A stretch of 64,000 bases of DNA from Triatoma infestans. Its lineage: Eukaryota > Arthropoda > Insecta > Hemiptera > Reduviidae. The stretch lies in the NCBI GenBank assembly GCA_011037195.1, contig JAAEAF010014408.1, positions 62,001 through 126,000 on the forward strand, given 5' to 3'. Every line of letters begins with the position of its first letter. Position 1 is the stretch's first letter. Made by a program: the position numbers and the translations under genes. The notes beneath the pieces are model-generated. The model searched no databases. It was not told the origin of the DNA and worked only from the letters and a program-made list of their open reading frames with translations. This document shows positions 35,700-45,902 of this stretch, piece after piece.

Positions 35700-35990
35700 T
35701 AGGTTCCACAGAACTGGAAAATAAAATATTTTTCCTTAATAACCTGATTCATTTTATGGTCATCTACAATTTTTAAGCGTTCGCCGTTCGTCATGATATG
35801 TTGGTAAAAAGTATGTTAATAAAGATATGCGCTGAGGCAAAATCTGTGCAAGTCAGTCATTTTTCAAACAATGCATACAGTTAGTTATGTGGATGTCTAT
35901 ATTATCAAGACATCCTGATGATGCTCGAAAACCTAAAACCGGTCGATGACTACAAAATGTAGTAAGCTATCATGGAAAAAAATATCAGAT
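35700..35990 (-). mobile_element. Hammerhead fold-back element, copy 7, decayed
   Basis: The 3' extension (AGGTTCCACAGAACTGG, read in reverse) is at the left and the 5' end at the right, so sense is minus. The right arm (plus strand) keeps CATC-CTGATGA and ACCGGTC-GATG, but stem II is scrambled and GAAA reads AAAA. The left arm is strongly diverged. No convincing target-site duplication. Confidence 0.6.
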
Positions 35991-36004
35991 ATTGATAATT
36001 TTCA

Positions 36005-37015
36005 GTTTAATTTCATACCTTAAATGGTACTTTAAAGAACTCTGTTTGGATACGTAAAGTTGTGATCCTTATTGAGCTTTTGCTAAAATGTGACCCGCAC
36101 TGACCCCACAAAAATCACCATGCGTTTTCGCTTGCAGGCGTTGGTAAACCGAAAGTTTTCATTAATTATAGTATAGTGTGGAAATTTAAAAAAAAATATC
36201 AATAGGCAATGTTAAATGATAACATCTCAAGAAGAAGGCATTTTTTATGATTGAACTAATAATTAATTTGCATTTTCTATCATGTCACTTTTATAGTTAA
36301 CTTTTAATAAGATAGCAATTATAAGGATTAGTTTTAACTAGAGAAGGATATATGTAATCAGACGTTTTCATTGATTTGTACTGCAGCTTTTGATTTTCTT
36401 CAGATATGTTTTGCTTACTTTTTTCCAAAGGAATAAATAAGCAGGGGGGTGGGACTTTATCACACTACCACTAAATTAACAATTGATCTAAATAAAGTAA
36501 ATGATTTCTTTTTAAGGAAAAGGTTTTATAAAATAAAAAAGACTGCGTCGTTCCTAAAAAGAGTGGCCTTCCTCAAGGCTCTATTTGTTGGCAATGTGTA
36601 GTCAGCATGACGTGATTCCAATCCTAGAGTTTCCTATATTCGAATAGGAATTGGTGCAATTCAATAAATAACAGCTGCTCTATTAAATTCAAAATGCTTG
36701 GGTCAACCTGTTGTGGGAATCGAACTCCGCCGCGATATCATATTATTATATTATCATATCATATTGAGGTGAGTGTACCTATATTTGTCGGTTAGAATCA
36801 CAAGTAGAACTTGTGAACTAGTAGTAGAGCTAGCATATATTATGGATAATTGACAAGAGCGCAGTTAACTATACAGTTAATTTCATGTCTTAAACAGGGC
36901 ATTAAAAAACTCCCTTGGATAGATAGAGTTGTTGCCCAATGATGAATGATTGTGATTCTGGCCCTAATGCATTGACGTGTCGTTGGTAACTGACCCCACA
37001 AAAATCATTATGATG
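36005..37015 (+). repeat. Pair of diverged direct repeats (36005-36125, 36875-37015)
   Basis: Both contain TTAATTTCAT, CTTAAA...TTAAAGAACTC-like text, TTGGAT and CTGACCCCACAAAAATCA. Between them, at about 36704-36725, TGGGAATCGAACTCCGCC resembles a tRNA B box on the minus strand. Unknown repeat family. Confidence 0.4.
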
Positions 37016-37020
37016 GGTTG

Positions 37021-39224
37021 GATTCTATGAATAATGTAATTTGGGATTGTTTGACGGTGTTATTTATTTAAATTATCAAAGGAATTTAAATCATTAGTGT
37101 GTCAATCTCTCAAAAGAGTTATTAATTTTAATTCTGTCCATATAAATTTTAGGGTTCCATTTTGCTCTTAAAATACGTTCGGTTTTTACGTAAGATTTTT
37201 TTTTAATTTTTATTTTTTTTAAATGATTAGTATTGCGGCCATCATGAATTTGGGAAAGGTCCCTTCTAACCCGTAACCCGAAAGAAATAGGTTATTCAGG
37301 ATGCTTAAACCAGACTGAATTCAATTAAGTTTCGATTGAATTCGATCGTAGCTTTCTAATGATTAAACATAAACTTATCCGAAGAGAGTGTGTTTTTTTA
37401 ATAACAAAAAAAATCTTGTCTCTTTTCTCTTCAAATGCCATGCACTTAATCAAGCTGACAACTTTCGGAAAAGTAATGGAAGCTTGATTTGATCCCGAAA
37501 TAGAAGTATAACTATATCTCAGGTTACGTATCCAAAGGAATGCTTAAAAATTCAGCTTTTGAAATCTTAGCTTTAAACCCACATTTAATATCTTCCTTTC
37601 TTAATCTCCTTTATCGTGTCAATGTAGCTTCGCTTTCGCTTTTTTCTATCTCAGGCTCTCTTTTAATAGACTTTGAGCTAACATCTTTATTCCTCTTTCT
37701 TCTCCAGTACAAATTGGTAGCGTTGGCTATTGTTAGTCGCTTGATGAACTGATCTTGAAACTTGTTAATTTTTCAATCTTTTAAGTTGTTCTGGTGGCTT
37801 AGTTCGAATTAGAAACAGCTTACTGTACAAATTGAAGCGCATTTGCCAATATATTGTAGTGGGCGTGAAACAAATGATGCGTAGTTGAAGTGCGCTTGAA
37901 GGCATAATGGTGGCGCCTCGGTACGGCTGCTAATGGAATATCGAGTTTAACATTTGTGTGTCGAATGTGTTGACTTGTCCCTCTTACAAATATGAATCTA
38001 TTTTAAAAGAGATTACAGGATATAAGGAGATCTTTATAAATAGTATCCGTCAGCGAATGGATTCATTTCTATTATTCATAGTTTTATTTATTAAAACATT
38101 GGTAGGAGAGCCAAGAATCATTCCCGTGTTAACGAACATTGTAGTTTTAAACAAACTATATACTGTAGTTTTTATTGACAGCAAATTACTTTGTAAACAT
38201 GATTGATATTGAGTAAAAAAAAAAAAAAAAAATTTATATACTATTATGATAAGTAGATCTATATTGGCGTAATAACAAATAACAAAGATTATAAGGTAAG
38301 TTGATGACGTGTTACAAAAAGAAGGAGTGTTCTTGAGAAGAGGAGAGGAGTTTCATGAAAGCTCTGGTAGTTTGGTGTGTTGTAAACATAAGAGGGTAGT
38401 GAGTACGGTCCTTGTTTTCTGTCCGATCTAACTAATAACACTGAATAACTCTATTACAACTGAAATATATTGTACGATCCTTTTGGGGGTTTATACTATC
38501 TAACTATATATGTGTATATCTAAACATTAATGCTATTTCTACTTAATTCTAGGCCACTGTCTATCCATACACATATATGCATACATATGTATTATACATA
38601 TATATATGCGCTATATGTTTATGTTATTCTGGTTATACATAAGGAAAGTTAAGTGGATATGTTTATTGAATATGACATTTATATAGGAAGGTTTATGACG
38701 TTTTTGTTAAAGGTTGCCATATATTGTGTACGTATTAGTATCTTATACATATACATATAGAAGAGCCATGTTATATAGGGCTAATATAATACCTACTAGA
38801 TCATCAAGTGTATTTAAAATGTGTCACTGACAATGGAAGAAGTTTTTCAAGAGAGATTACATCTGCCATTATATCATCATTCCTTACTTCTCTCCCATTC
38901 TCTGGCTTTTCTCCTTACTTCACTACTATATGTCAATCACTGACATCGCGTCACCTCCTTCTACTTAACAATCCACTCAAATCTCTTTTTCTGACTGTGC
39001 CTGCCATCACATACATATTCCTTTTCTCTCTCTTTTCTCTTTTTGATATATTTTCCACACTATTAGCTAAGATTTTTAATAATACAACATATTTACTACA
39101 ATATAATTATGTAAAAATAGATACTGTTTTTCAAGATTTATTTTGTACTGATTAAATACGAAAAAAATATTATTAGTGAATGATCGATATGTTAAGTGTG
39201 TGTAGTATACGTATGTGTGTAAAC
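37021..39224. other. AT-rich stretch, no recognised gene
   Basis: A 115-codon frame at 38808-39155 and smaller ones are open, but their composition (Phe/Leu/Ser/Ile-rich) matches AT/CT-rich DNA and no family. Confidence 0.45.
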
Positions 39225-39400
39225 AAAATATCTCTAAGACAAAAAAATCACCGGAAGTTGAAATTTGCTCAACACGTATGACCTCCAATCGGAAATGCAG
39301 TCTTATTCAAAGGATATCTCACTTTTTCACGGTTCTCTCTAAATGGCTCTAACGGCTTTGTTTAAACTTCATACACCATATATATAACAAATTCGGCATC
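39225..39400 (+). repeat. Modular repeat fragment
   Basis: ACAAAATATCTCTAAGACAA, ATCACCGGAAGTTGAAATTT and TGGCTCTAACGGCTTTGTTT are in family order. Confidence 0.55.
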
Positions 39401-39675
39401 CGTATGTTTGCGGCCGCAAAACTTGAAAAGTAGTCGATGGATTTATTTAAAATTTTTACACAACGTTGCATTTCTATATAGGAGTTTTTATATATACTTT
39501 TTACTGCGAAGTTCCCACGGAGAAATGGGAACTTCTCCGAGCGTTTCGCTAGGTTGGCAGAAATAGACAGACTCAGACGCGTTGCGATGGTGGCTCACTT
39601 TCTGAACCACTTTCTCAACTACTTATAAGTATCTTTATTCCGAAGTTCCCACAGAAATCGGGAAATTCCGAGCTA
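39401..39675 (+). mobile_element. Helitron-like 3' end(s) with hairpin and CTAG
   Basis: A perfect 10-bp hairpin GAAGTTCCCA / TGGGAACTTC (39508-39517, 39526-39535) is followed 13 bp later by CTAG (39549-39552). This is the layout of a Helitron 3' terminus. A similar but decayed string (GAAGTTCCCACAGAAATCGG) recurs at about 39643-39662, so two ends lie in tandem just before the helicase remnant. Confidence 0.5.
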
Positions 39676-39686
39676 AAATCCGTTCA

Positions 39687-40310
39687 AATGGCCATATTGC
39701 GTTAGCACTTGCTGCTACGTTGATAGAAGGAGATAGAACAGCGTATTCAGCTCTTAAACTGTCATGACTTAAACATGCACTTCACAGAAAACCCAACTTG
39801 TAACATTTCTAAAACATCAGTAATGGGAAAGGTTCTTCGGGCGTGCAAAATCATTTTATGGGATGAATGCACAATAGCTTATAAGAAGTCATCGGAAAGC
39901 ATTAGACCATACATTGAAAGGCTTGCGAAATAATCAGGTTCCATTTGGAGTGGGTGGGCATTGGTGTTACTAGCCGGTGACTTCAGGCAAACGCTTGCAG
40001 TGATACCTCGCTCAACACCCGCTGATGAATTGTATGCCTGCTTGAAATATTCAACACTTTGGAGCACAGTAAAAAAAATCATTTAACAACGAATATGAGA
40101 GTTCAACTTCAAAACGATCCAACAGCTGCCATATTTTCAAGACAATTACTCGAACTCGATAACGGCATTGCTCTTACAAATCCGGAAACGGGAAAAATCA
40201 CCTTCCCATCTAATTTTTGCAACATTGTACCTTCAGAAGAAAAATTAGTAGACAGGGTATTCCAAAGCATCGAAACAAATTATCAAAATCACGCATGGTT
40301 AAGCCTAAAA
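39687..40310 (+). pseudogene. Helitron PIF1-like helicase remnant
   Basis: Segments in order: NGHIALALAATLIEGDRTAY and SALKL; MGKVLRACKIILWDECTIAY (Walker B DE); GSIWSGWALVLLAGDFRQTL (GDFRQ helicase motif) and AVIPRSTPADELYACL; HLTTNMRVQLQNDPTAAIFS and RQLLELDNGIAL; then FCNIVPSEEKLVDRVFQSIE. This is the Helitron-specific PIF1 helicase domain, which in intact elements is fused to a HUH Rep nuclease. Walker A and the Rep domain are absent. A frameshift and stops lie near 39765-39800 and 39932, and homology stops at about 40310. Confidence 0.85.
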
Positions 40311-40322
40311 AATCAGCCTGAG

Positions 40323-40351
40323 CCACAGCGAAGTGTGGTCGGGTTAGCTAA
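40323..40351 (+). mobile_element. Helitron 3' terminus
   Basis: Hairpin CCACA-GCGAAG-TGTGG (40323-40338), then CTAA at 40348-40351 followed by T. It fits the Helitron end rule (hairpin about 10 bp before CTRR, inserted before T) and sits just after the helicase remnant, so the element was internally deleted between helicase motifs and end. Confidence 0.65.
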
Positions 40352-41039
40352 TAGTATATACATGTCTACACTTTATTTAAAGCATAGTACGGTCAGCATC
40401 CAGTTGAAATATCTTGTATTCAGTATAGCTATAAATTTTCTCATAAAAATTTTGAATATGCCCAATAATCGCATTTCTAAAATTTGTTACAACAGGTGGT
40501 TAACATTGGAGAGTTTAGTAGGTAATAGTAACCAAATTCAACTGGGTTTTTCAAATAAAGGAGTACTTTGTTGTCCTCAGATTTAGCTGGCTGTGTATAG
40601 AGCAGGATGCTGAATTTGATTGAAAAAGAAAAAAAAACCGCAATTCTGAATTGTTTTAAGAGATAAGTTGATCCGTTTTGGACCTGGAAGAGGATTGGCA
40701 AGTCTCTTCCTATAGTACCATGCACTTTATGCTCGTTAATAAGCATGGAAGTCAGGACTATTTATCGTATAGTGTACCTTTAGAAATAATTAGAGTTGAG
40801 AGTCAAATAAGGAGGTCATCTGAAAAAAAGGTTAATTGTGAACAGTAAGGGTGTTAAGTATGAGGTAAACTTGGAGTCAACTTGTGCTGCCTGTTAACTA
40901 TAGTCAGGAATCCTTGGCTCACATGTTTATTGAATGTCCTGGCATTTTCTTTATATAGACAGAGATATTTATGCAAATATAAAAGTGATACGTTTATCAT
41001 ATTTGTGCAGTTAACATACGAGACGAAGTTTTAAAGGAA
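40352..41039. other. No recognised feature
   Basis: AT-rich; nothing supported. Confidence 0.45.
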
Positions 41040-41200
41040 ATCGTTTGAGACAATTTCGAAAAAAATTCAAAAAATCTTTTCTTTTGCACTTCTGACTAAC
41101 AGATTTTCTTCAAATTTGGAATTCTAGCAATGCTCCTTATGTATATTAATATTAATTATGCGATATAGCTATATATTTTATTGAAGTGGTACTTTATAGA
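41040..41200 (-). repeat. Modular repeat fragment, reverse
   Basis: AAAATTCAAAAAATCTTTTC, GCACTTCTGACTAACAGATT and GAAGTGGTACTTTATAGAGA are reverse complements of family sequence (CGGAAGTGC, TCTAAAGTACCACTTC). Confidence 0.5.
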
Positions 41201-41207
41201 GAAGCTT

Positions 41208-41930
41208 GACGTTGCTGAACCCCACAGAACCCCCAAAAATCAATATTTCCGCGAAGGAAGAAGGCATATTGAAACAGAGAGGATACTGGAATAGTTTGAC
41301 GTTGCCCAACCCCCCAGAACCCCCCAAAAATCAATATTTCCGCGAAGGAAGAAGGCATATTGAAACAGAGAGGATACTGGAATAGTTTGACGTTGCCCAA
41401 CCCCCCAGAACCCCCCAAAAATCAATATTTCCGCGAAGGAAGAAGGCATATTGAAACAGAGAGGATACTGGAATAGTTTGACGTTGCCCAACCCCCCAGA
41501 ACCCCCCAAAAATCAATATTTCCGCGAAGGAAGAAGCATATTGAAACAGAGAGGATACTGGAAAGATTTGACGTTGCTGAAACCCCCAGACCCCCCAAAA
41601 ATCAATATTCCGCGAAGGAAGGAGGCATGTTGGAACAGAGAGGATACTGGAAAGATTTGACGTTGCTGAACTCCCCAGAACCCCCCAAAAATCAATATTT
41701 CCGCGAAACAAGAAGGCATGTTGAAACAGAGAGGATACTGGAAAGATTTGACGTTGCTCAACCCCCCGGAACCCCCCCAAAATCAATATTACTTCGAAGG
41801 AAGAAGGCATAATGAAACAGAGAGGATACTGGAAAGATTTGACGTTGCTCAACCCCCCAGAACCCCCAAAAAAATCAATTTTCCCGCGTAGGAAGAAGGC
41901 ATATTGAAACAGAGAGGATACTGGAGATTT
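41208..41930. repeat. 91-bp C-rich tandem array, 8 units, G-quadruplex-prone
   Basis: Units start with GACGTTGC at 41208, 41298, 41389, 41480, 41570, 41659, 41750 and 41841 (lengths 89-91). Each has an AACCCCCCAGAACCCCCC block and AAAAATCAATATTTCCGCG. On the minus strand a unit shows G6-TTCT-G6-TT-G3, enough for a G-quadruplex. Units 2-4 are nearly identical and differ from 5-8 (ATAGTTT versus AAGATTT), which suggests recent local expansion. Long open frames on both strands arise from the repeat and are not evidence of coding. Confidence 0.9.
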
Positions 41931-42760
41931 AATGTTTGAAATCCCACGGCTATAATATTATTTAATTGAGACTCACTATTAATACATATTTTATATTTAA
42001 ATCAATTCTATTCAAAAGGACAAAAATTTTCGTAGAACACAATAATAAATTTTTCACTTTTATATATATATTTTTTTTATTTTATTAGAAATATTTTATC
42101 TGCCCCAACTAGTAAATATTTCCATGAAAGCTAGAGATAACAAAATGACCACCTTCAGATTACGATCCACAAAAAAAATGGCAACATCTGGGTAATTAGA
42201 AAGATTTTTCCTTAAGTCCCGGTATCAGTGACATCCATGTGCAAAATTTAATGTTTCATACATTAATTATAAAGTGCAACATTAAACCTTCAATTATATT
42301 TTACTTTATTATTCATAATTATCATAAATTATAATAAAAAAAAGGCACTAATTGTAATAATAACCTGTTCCTGTTACTAGAAGTTCTTTCATGGCCACGC
42401 CTTCTCATTTTCCTTTTTTTTTTGCGTCGCATTTGAGGTAACCGTCAACAGTTAGTGTCATAATAAGCAATCCAGTTTATGTATCAGTAATTTCTTTAGA
42501 AAACTAAATTCAACTACTTATTCGTTCATTAATTTTGAATATCTTACAATTTTGTACTTGCAGATCCAAGTTAATTTGTTAAAAGTTGCTTGCAATAAAT
42601 TCTAAATTTTAAAAATCATACCCCAGACTTGTGAAGACATTTTAACTATAATGAATATTATTGTCTCAAGATTGCGTATAGCTATAAAACTGTGCACTTT
42701 GGAATATTTTATATAATTCGGCTACTAAATGTATAAAAGGATTACTGCAGAAAAGGAGTC
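41931..42760. other. AT-rich, no recognised feature
   Basis: Nothing supported. Confidence 0.5.
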
Positions 42761-42762
42761 TT

Positions 42763-43281
42763 CTGGCACATGTTTGTCAGGCTTCCAGACATGGATGACC
42801 TCACATGTCGGCAGTCTAGGATGCTCATTGGAGGTCCGGACGGAGCTTTGAGTGGCGGGATCCGTTTTCTTTCACGGGCCTCTCTCAGGCATTTGGTTGG
42901 CTTCCTTACTGGGCATTGTGGTTTAAGGAGACATCTCTATACAATGGGACTCATGCCTGACCCCTTTTGTAGAGTCTGTGAGACGGAGGAGGAAACACCC
43001 ATGCATCTGATGACGGATTATTTGGGCTGTGAGGAGATTAGGTTCAGGACCTTCGGCCGGAATAGGATACCGGTAGAGGATCTTAAGCTATGTCCTTTTA
43101 AGGTTTTGGTCCGATTTGTTCGGTCTGTGGTGAAACTTAGATGGGTGAAACCTGGTTGTGGACCTTGTTCCAGACCCAGTAGTTGTTATTCTTTAGGGGT
43201 AGCTATATGGGCCCAGGGAGGTTTTGGGTAGCGTAGGCTTTCGCCCTTCCCTTCCTTGAATAATAATAATAATAATAATCA
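42763..43281 (+). pseudogene. LINE (jockey/R1-like) C-terminal ORF segment and (AAT)n tail
   Basis: A 153-codon open frame (42770-43231) includes GGIRFLSRASLRHLVGFLTG, HCGLRRHLYTMGLMPDPFCR and VCETEEETPMHLM. This is the segment after RNase H in jockey/R1-type LINE ORF2 (LTGH..LRRHL...G...DP.C..C...EET..H). The Cys-x2-Cys...His part is intact. The element is heavily 5' truncated, as LINE insertions usually are, and ends in (AAT)n at 43258-43280. Best-preserved of three related 3' ends (7.5 kb, here, 58.6 kb). Confidence 0.85.
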
Positions 43282-43536
43282 TAACTGCAGAAAAGGAGTT
43301 TACTTCTTGGAGAAGACCATTCTGGAGCTTTCGATGAAGGTAATCTCAGTAGGTAGTAATCCATAGTGTATTATAGGTACTCAGTGGATCCAATGGATTC
43401 AAAATCAGTCTTGAGCAAGTATGAGTAAAATCGGGTTTTGCAGCATAATCCTTTCCTGTTGATATGGGACAGTTTTTGGGCTGTTCCGGTATCTTTATGA
43501 TGTCTTAGTAATCTTCTACTAGCTCAATGTAGAGAG
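43282..43536. other. No recognised feature
   Basis: Nothing supported in this short gap. Confidence 0.4.
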
Positions 43537-44114
43537 AGTGGTAAGTTCTGGTATTTTATCATCGTAGCATGCATCTTTATTTGTTCCTGGCCGGTTTTGG
43601 ATTTTCATCCATCGCCAGAGTAAATCTATCCATTTCGTGCAGAGAGTTCACTTCAAACGCAATGTTTTCGTTTCATTCGAACTAGTGGTTTGTATGTGCG
43701 GGAGGCTATGAGGTTATGTGAATATGTGTATGTGTTTAATGACAAAATGGAATAACTATAAACTATGATTAGACATTAGAAAATAGTGTATAATAAATAG
43801 CATGTTTAGCAATACACTATTTTCTAAGCTATTTTCTATTGTCATTAAATACCATAATAATTCCATTTTGTCATTAAACACAACACACATAGTAACATAA
43901 CCTTATAACCTCCCGCACATAAAACCACTACTGTCGATTGAAACGAAATATTGCGTTTGAGGTGACTCTCTGCACGAAACGGATAGATTTACTCAGACGA
44001 TGGATGAAAATCCGAAACCGGCCAGGAACAAATACAGATGCATGCTACGACGGATAAAATACCAGATGTTGTCCAGCATTGCGGAATTTCCCATATATTC
44101 AACAGTGTTAAGTT
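43537..44114 (+). mobile_element. Fold-back element, second subfamily, with TSD
   Basis: The body at 43548-44103 lies between AGTGGTAAGTT (43537-43547) and AGTGTTAAGTT (44104-44114), 10 of 11 identical. Arms of roughly 260 bp are inverted repeats around about 43810. The 5' end starts CTGGTATTTTATC and the 3' end carries an extra CAGCATTGCGGAATTTCCC and ends in CAAC, the same asymmetry as the first subfamily. Each arm holds a hammerhead-like core (separate entry). No ORF. Confidence 0.75.
43989..44027 (+). ncRNA. Hammerhead-like motif, subfamily 2 (degenerate core)
   Basis: TTACT, CAGACGA (43994-44000), U, GGAT-GAAA-ATCC (stem II, 44002-44013), GAAA (44014-44017), CCGG, CC, then AGGAA, which pairs with TTACT except for one A-G. 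The opposite arm (43592-43618, minus) has CTGGCGA at the core. Both arms are one step from CUGACGA, a canonical CUGANGA. Position 16.1 is C in both arms. It probably descends from an active ribozyme but is unlikely to cleave now. Confidence 0.5.
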
Positions 44115-44179
44115 AGTTGCGGTCAGTAATAGACAGGATAAACTGTGGGCTCTGACTTTGTACTGTGCTATTCGACGAT

Positions 44180-44275
44180 CTCACAGTGTTTAATTAGACA
44201 TCTAGATGATGAGCTATCACCCGAAACAGGTCGTTGACTATCAAATAAAGCTGCTAATGTTTTCCACCACTACGT
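44180..44275 (+). mobile_element. Hammerhead fold-back element, lone decayed arm
   Basis: CACAGTGTTTAATTAGACAT, CACCCGAAACAGGTCGTTGA and AAATAAAGCTGC align with the sense arm of the first subfamily. The core and stem II are degraded. Confidence 0.5.
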
Positions 44276-45902
44276 ACACAAACTATATTATTCACGACAA
44301 TATTGATCATTTCTGTAAGTTATTCGGAGGAGTATCGGAAGAAAAATTGGGAACACAAGTTTTTATACCAGTCATTCTAGGACTCCAAACCTCATTATAG
44401 AAGATTGTATTCACCAAATGCTTATAATCTTTTAACAAAAACCGCACACCAGATGTTAATGACAGAAGAGAGATAGGGAAAAAATAAAATGGTTCGTCCT
44501 TTTATCAAACTCGAAGATTTTTTTTTGCTAAGTTTTATTGTTTTAAATATATGGTTCACTCAGTTTGCTGAAGGCAACGCAAGGTCGTACACGTCAGTTC
44601 AATGATTTGAATTTCGAGCTTTACAGCCCAGACCTGGCACCTCTGATTACCACTTCTTCCACTCGTAGTCCCATTTTTTATGCGATAAAAAATTTACAAA
44701 TACTGACGGGGTAAAAATGGAATTTTTGGTGATTTTCCCTGCAAAGATGGCGAAAGGGCATGAACTTTGTTGGCTCATAGGAATGAAATTGCAGAAAATG
44801 ATGGGGCCTATATTTCGAGGGATAAGCTTAATAAGTGAGTAAACAAATATTTGGTAGTTGTATCGTAGAAAACGTGACTTTGGTTATTTTCCAGAATAAC
44901 AGTTTCAACAAAATCAAAACTAGAGCAGAAAAGATGAGAGAAAACATTGAAAATTATTTTTAAAAAAATGTAAAAGAAAAAACAAAGAAATTCTGTTAAT
45001 AATCAATTGAAAGTAACCTTTTTAACCGGAAATAGCATGTTGAAAATCCTTGCGATGGCCACCAAAATATCAGATCGGTGCTTCCCAGTTTATTTCATTC
45101 ATAAATTATTATGCGTTTCACTTATCTACTGAATTCTACAGAATCAGTAAATTATTTTCGAATTGCAGAACCTTAGAACTTGTATTTTATCCGTGACTGT
45201 TTAATTTTTTTTAAATCTGATTGCGCTGCATTGAATAAAAATTTAAATAATACGAATAATTGTCTAAATATTCGTTTCAATATAGGAAAAGGATTATAAA
45301 ATATTTACTAGTTATGTATATACACCAAAATGGATTGTTAGTTATTTACGTATATTAAAACAGGTGTGTTTACTGTTAAAAATGATTTTTTTTTTTTTCT
45401 TTTATTTTAAATGCATTTTTACTATCACATAATTTTTGGTTTGGCGCTTTTAGACTTCATTTTGTAAACTTTCATTTCCATTTGTGTAAAAGCTTGAAAT
45501 TCATTAATTTGAAAGAGTTCTGTTCTAATTATAGGGATGTTTTGTATCACAGTTAATTAACTTCCAACAGATTTGAACGCTGGCTATTACTAATTCCATC
45601 CAATGTTACAAATGAATTGCATTAAATTTCCCAGAGATATTTCCTTTATTAAATTTAACGAATCTTGTTATAATCATTATAAATTATTTATCCTGTACTA
45701 AATAATTACGGCTTCTTTTTTTTTTTAAAAAAAAATAGGTTTTTTTCAGTATGTATTTTTTACATTATACATATTTAATTTATTAAGTTTATTTATTTAT
45801 AACTCACAATTAAGTTGTTTTTTTTCTGTTTGCTTTTTCATTTATGTTAATCATTATTTGTTTTAATCTTATATCCTTTTTCAATCCAATTATGTAAACT
45901 AT
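44276..45902. other. Mostly AT-rich; modular-repeat scrap near 45018
   Basis: TTTTTAACCGGAAATAGCAT near 45018 and GCGATGGCCACCAAAATATC near 45051 recall the modular repeat. Otherwise nothing recognised. Confidence 0.4.

Noticed and set aside
38808..39155. 115-codon open frame
   Set aside because: Composition follows the CT/AT-rich DNA; no family resemblance.
40059..40586. 175-codon open frame as an independent gene
   Set aside because: Its first ~80 residues are Helitron helicase; the rest runs past the element's 3' terminus and is chance.
41331..41852. 173-codon minus-strand open frame in the 91-bp array
   Set aside because: Created by the tandem repeat; several frames on both strands are equally open, and unit lengths of 89-91 shift the frame. 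No start context or domain.
41208..41930. CRISPR-like array
   Set aside because: Units are contiguous near-identical 91-mers without variable spacers, in eukaryotic DNA.
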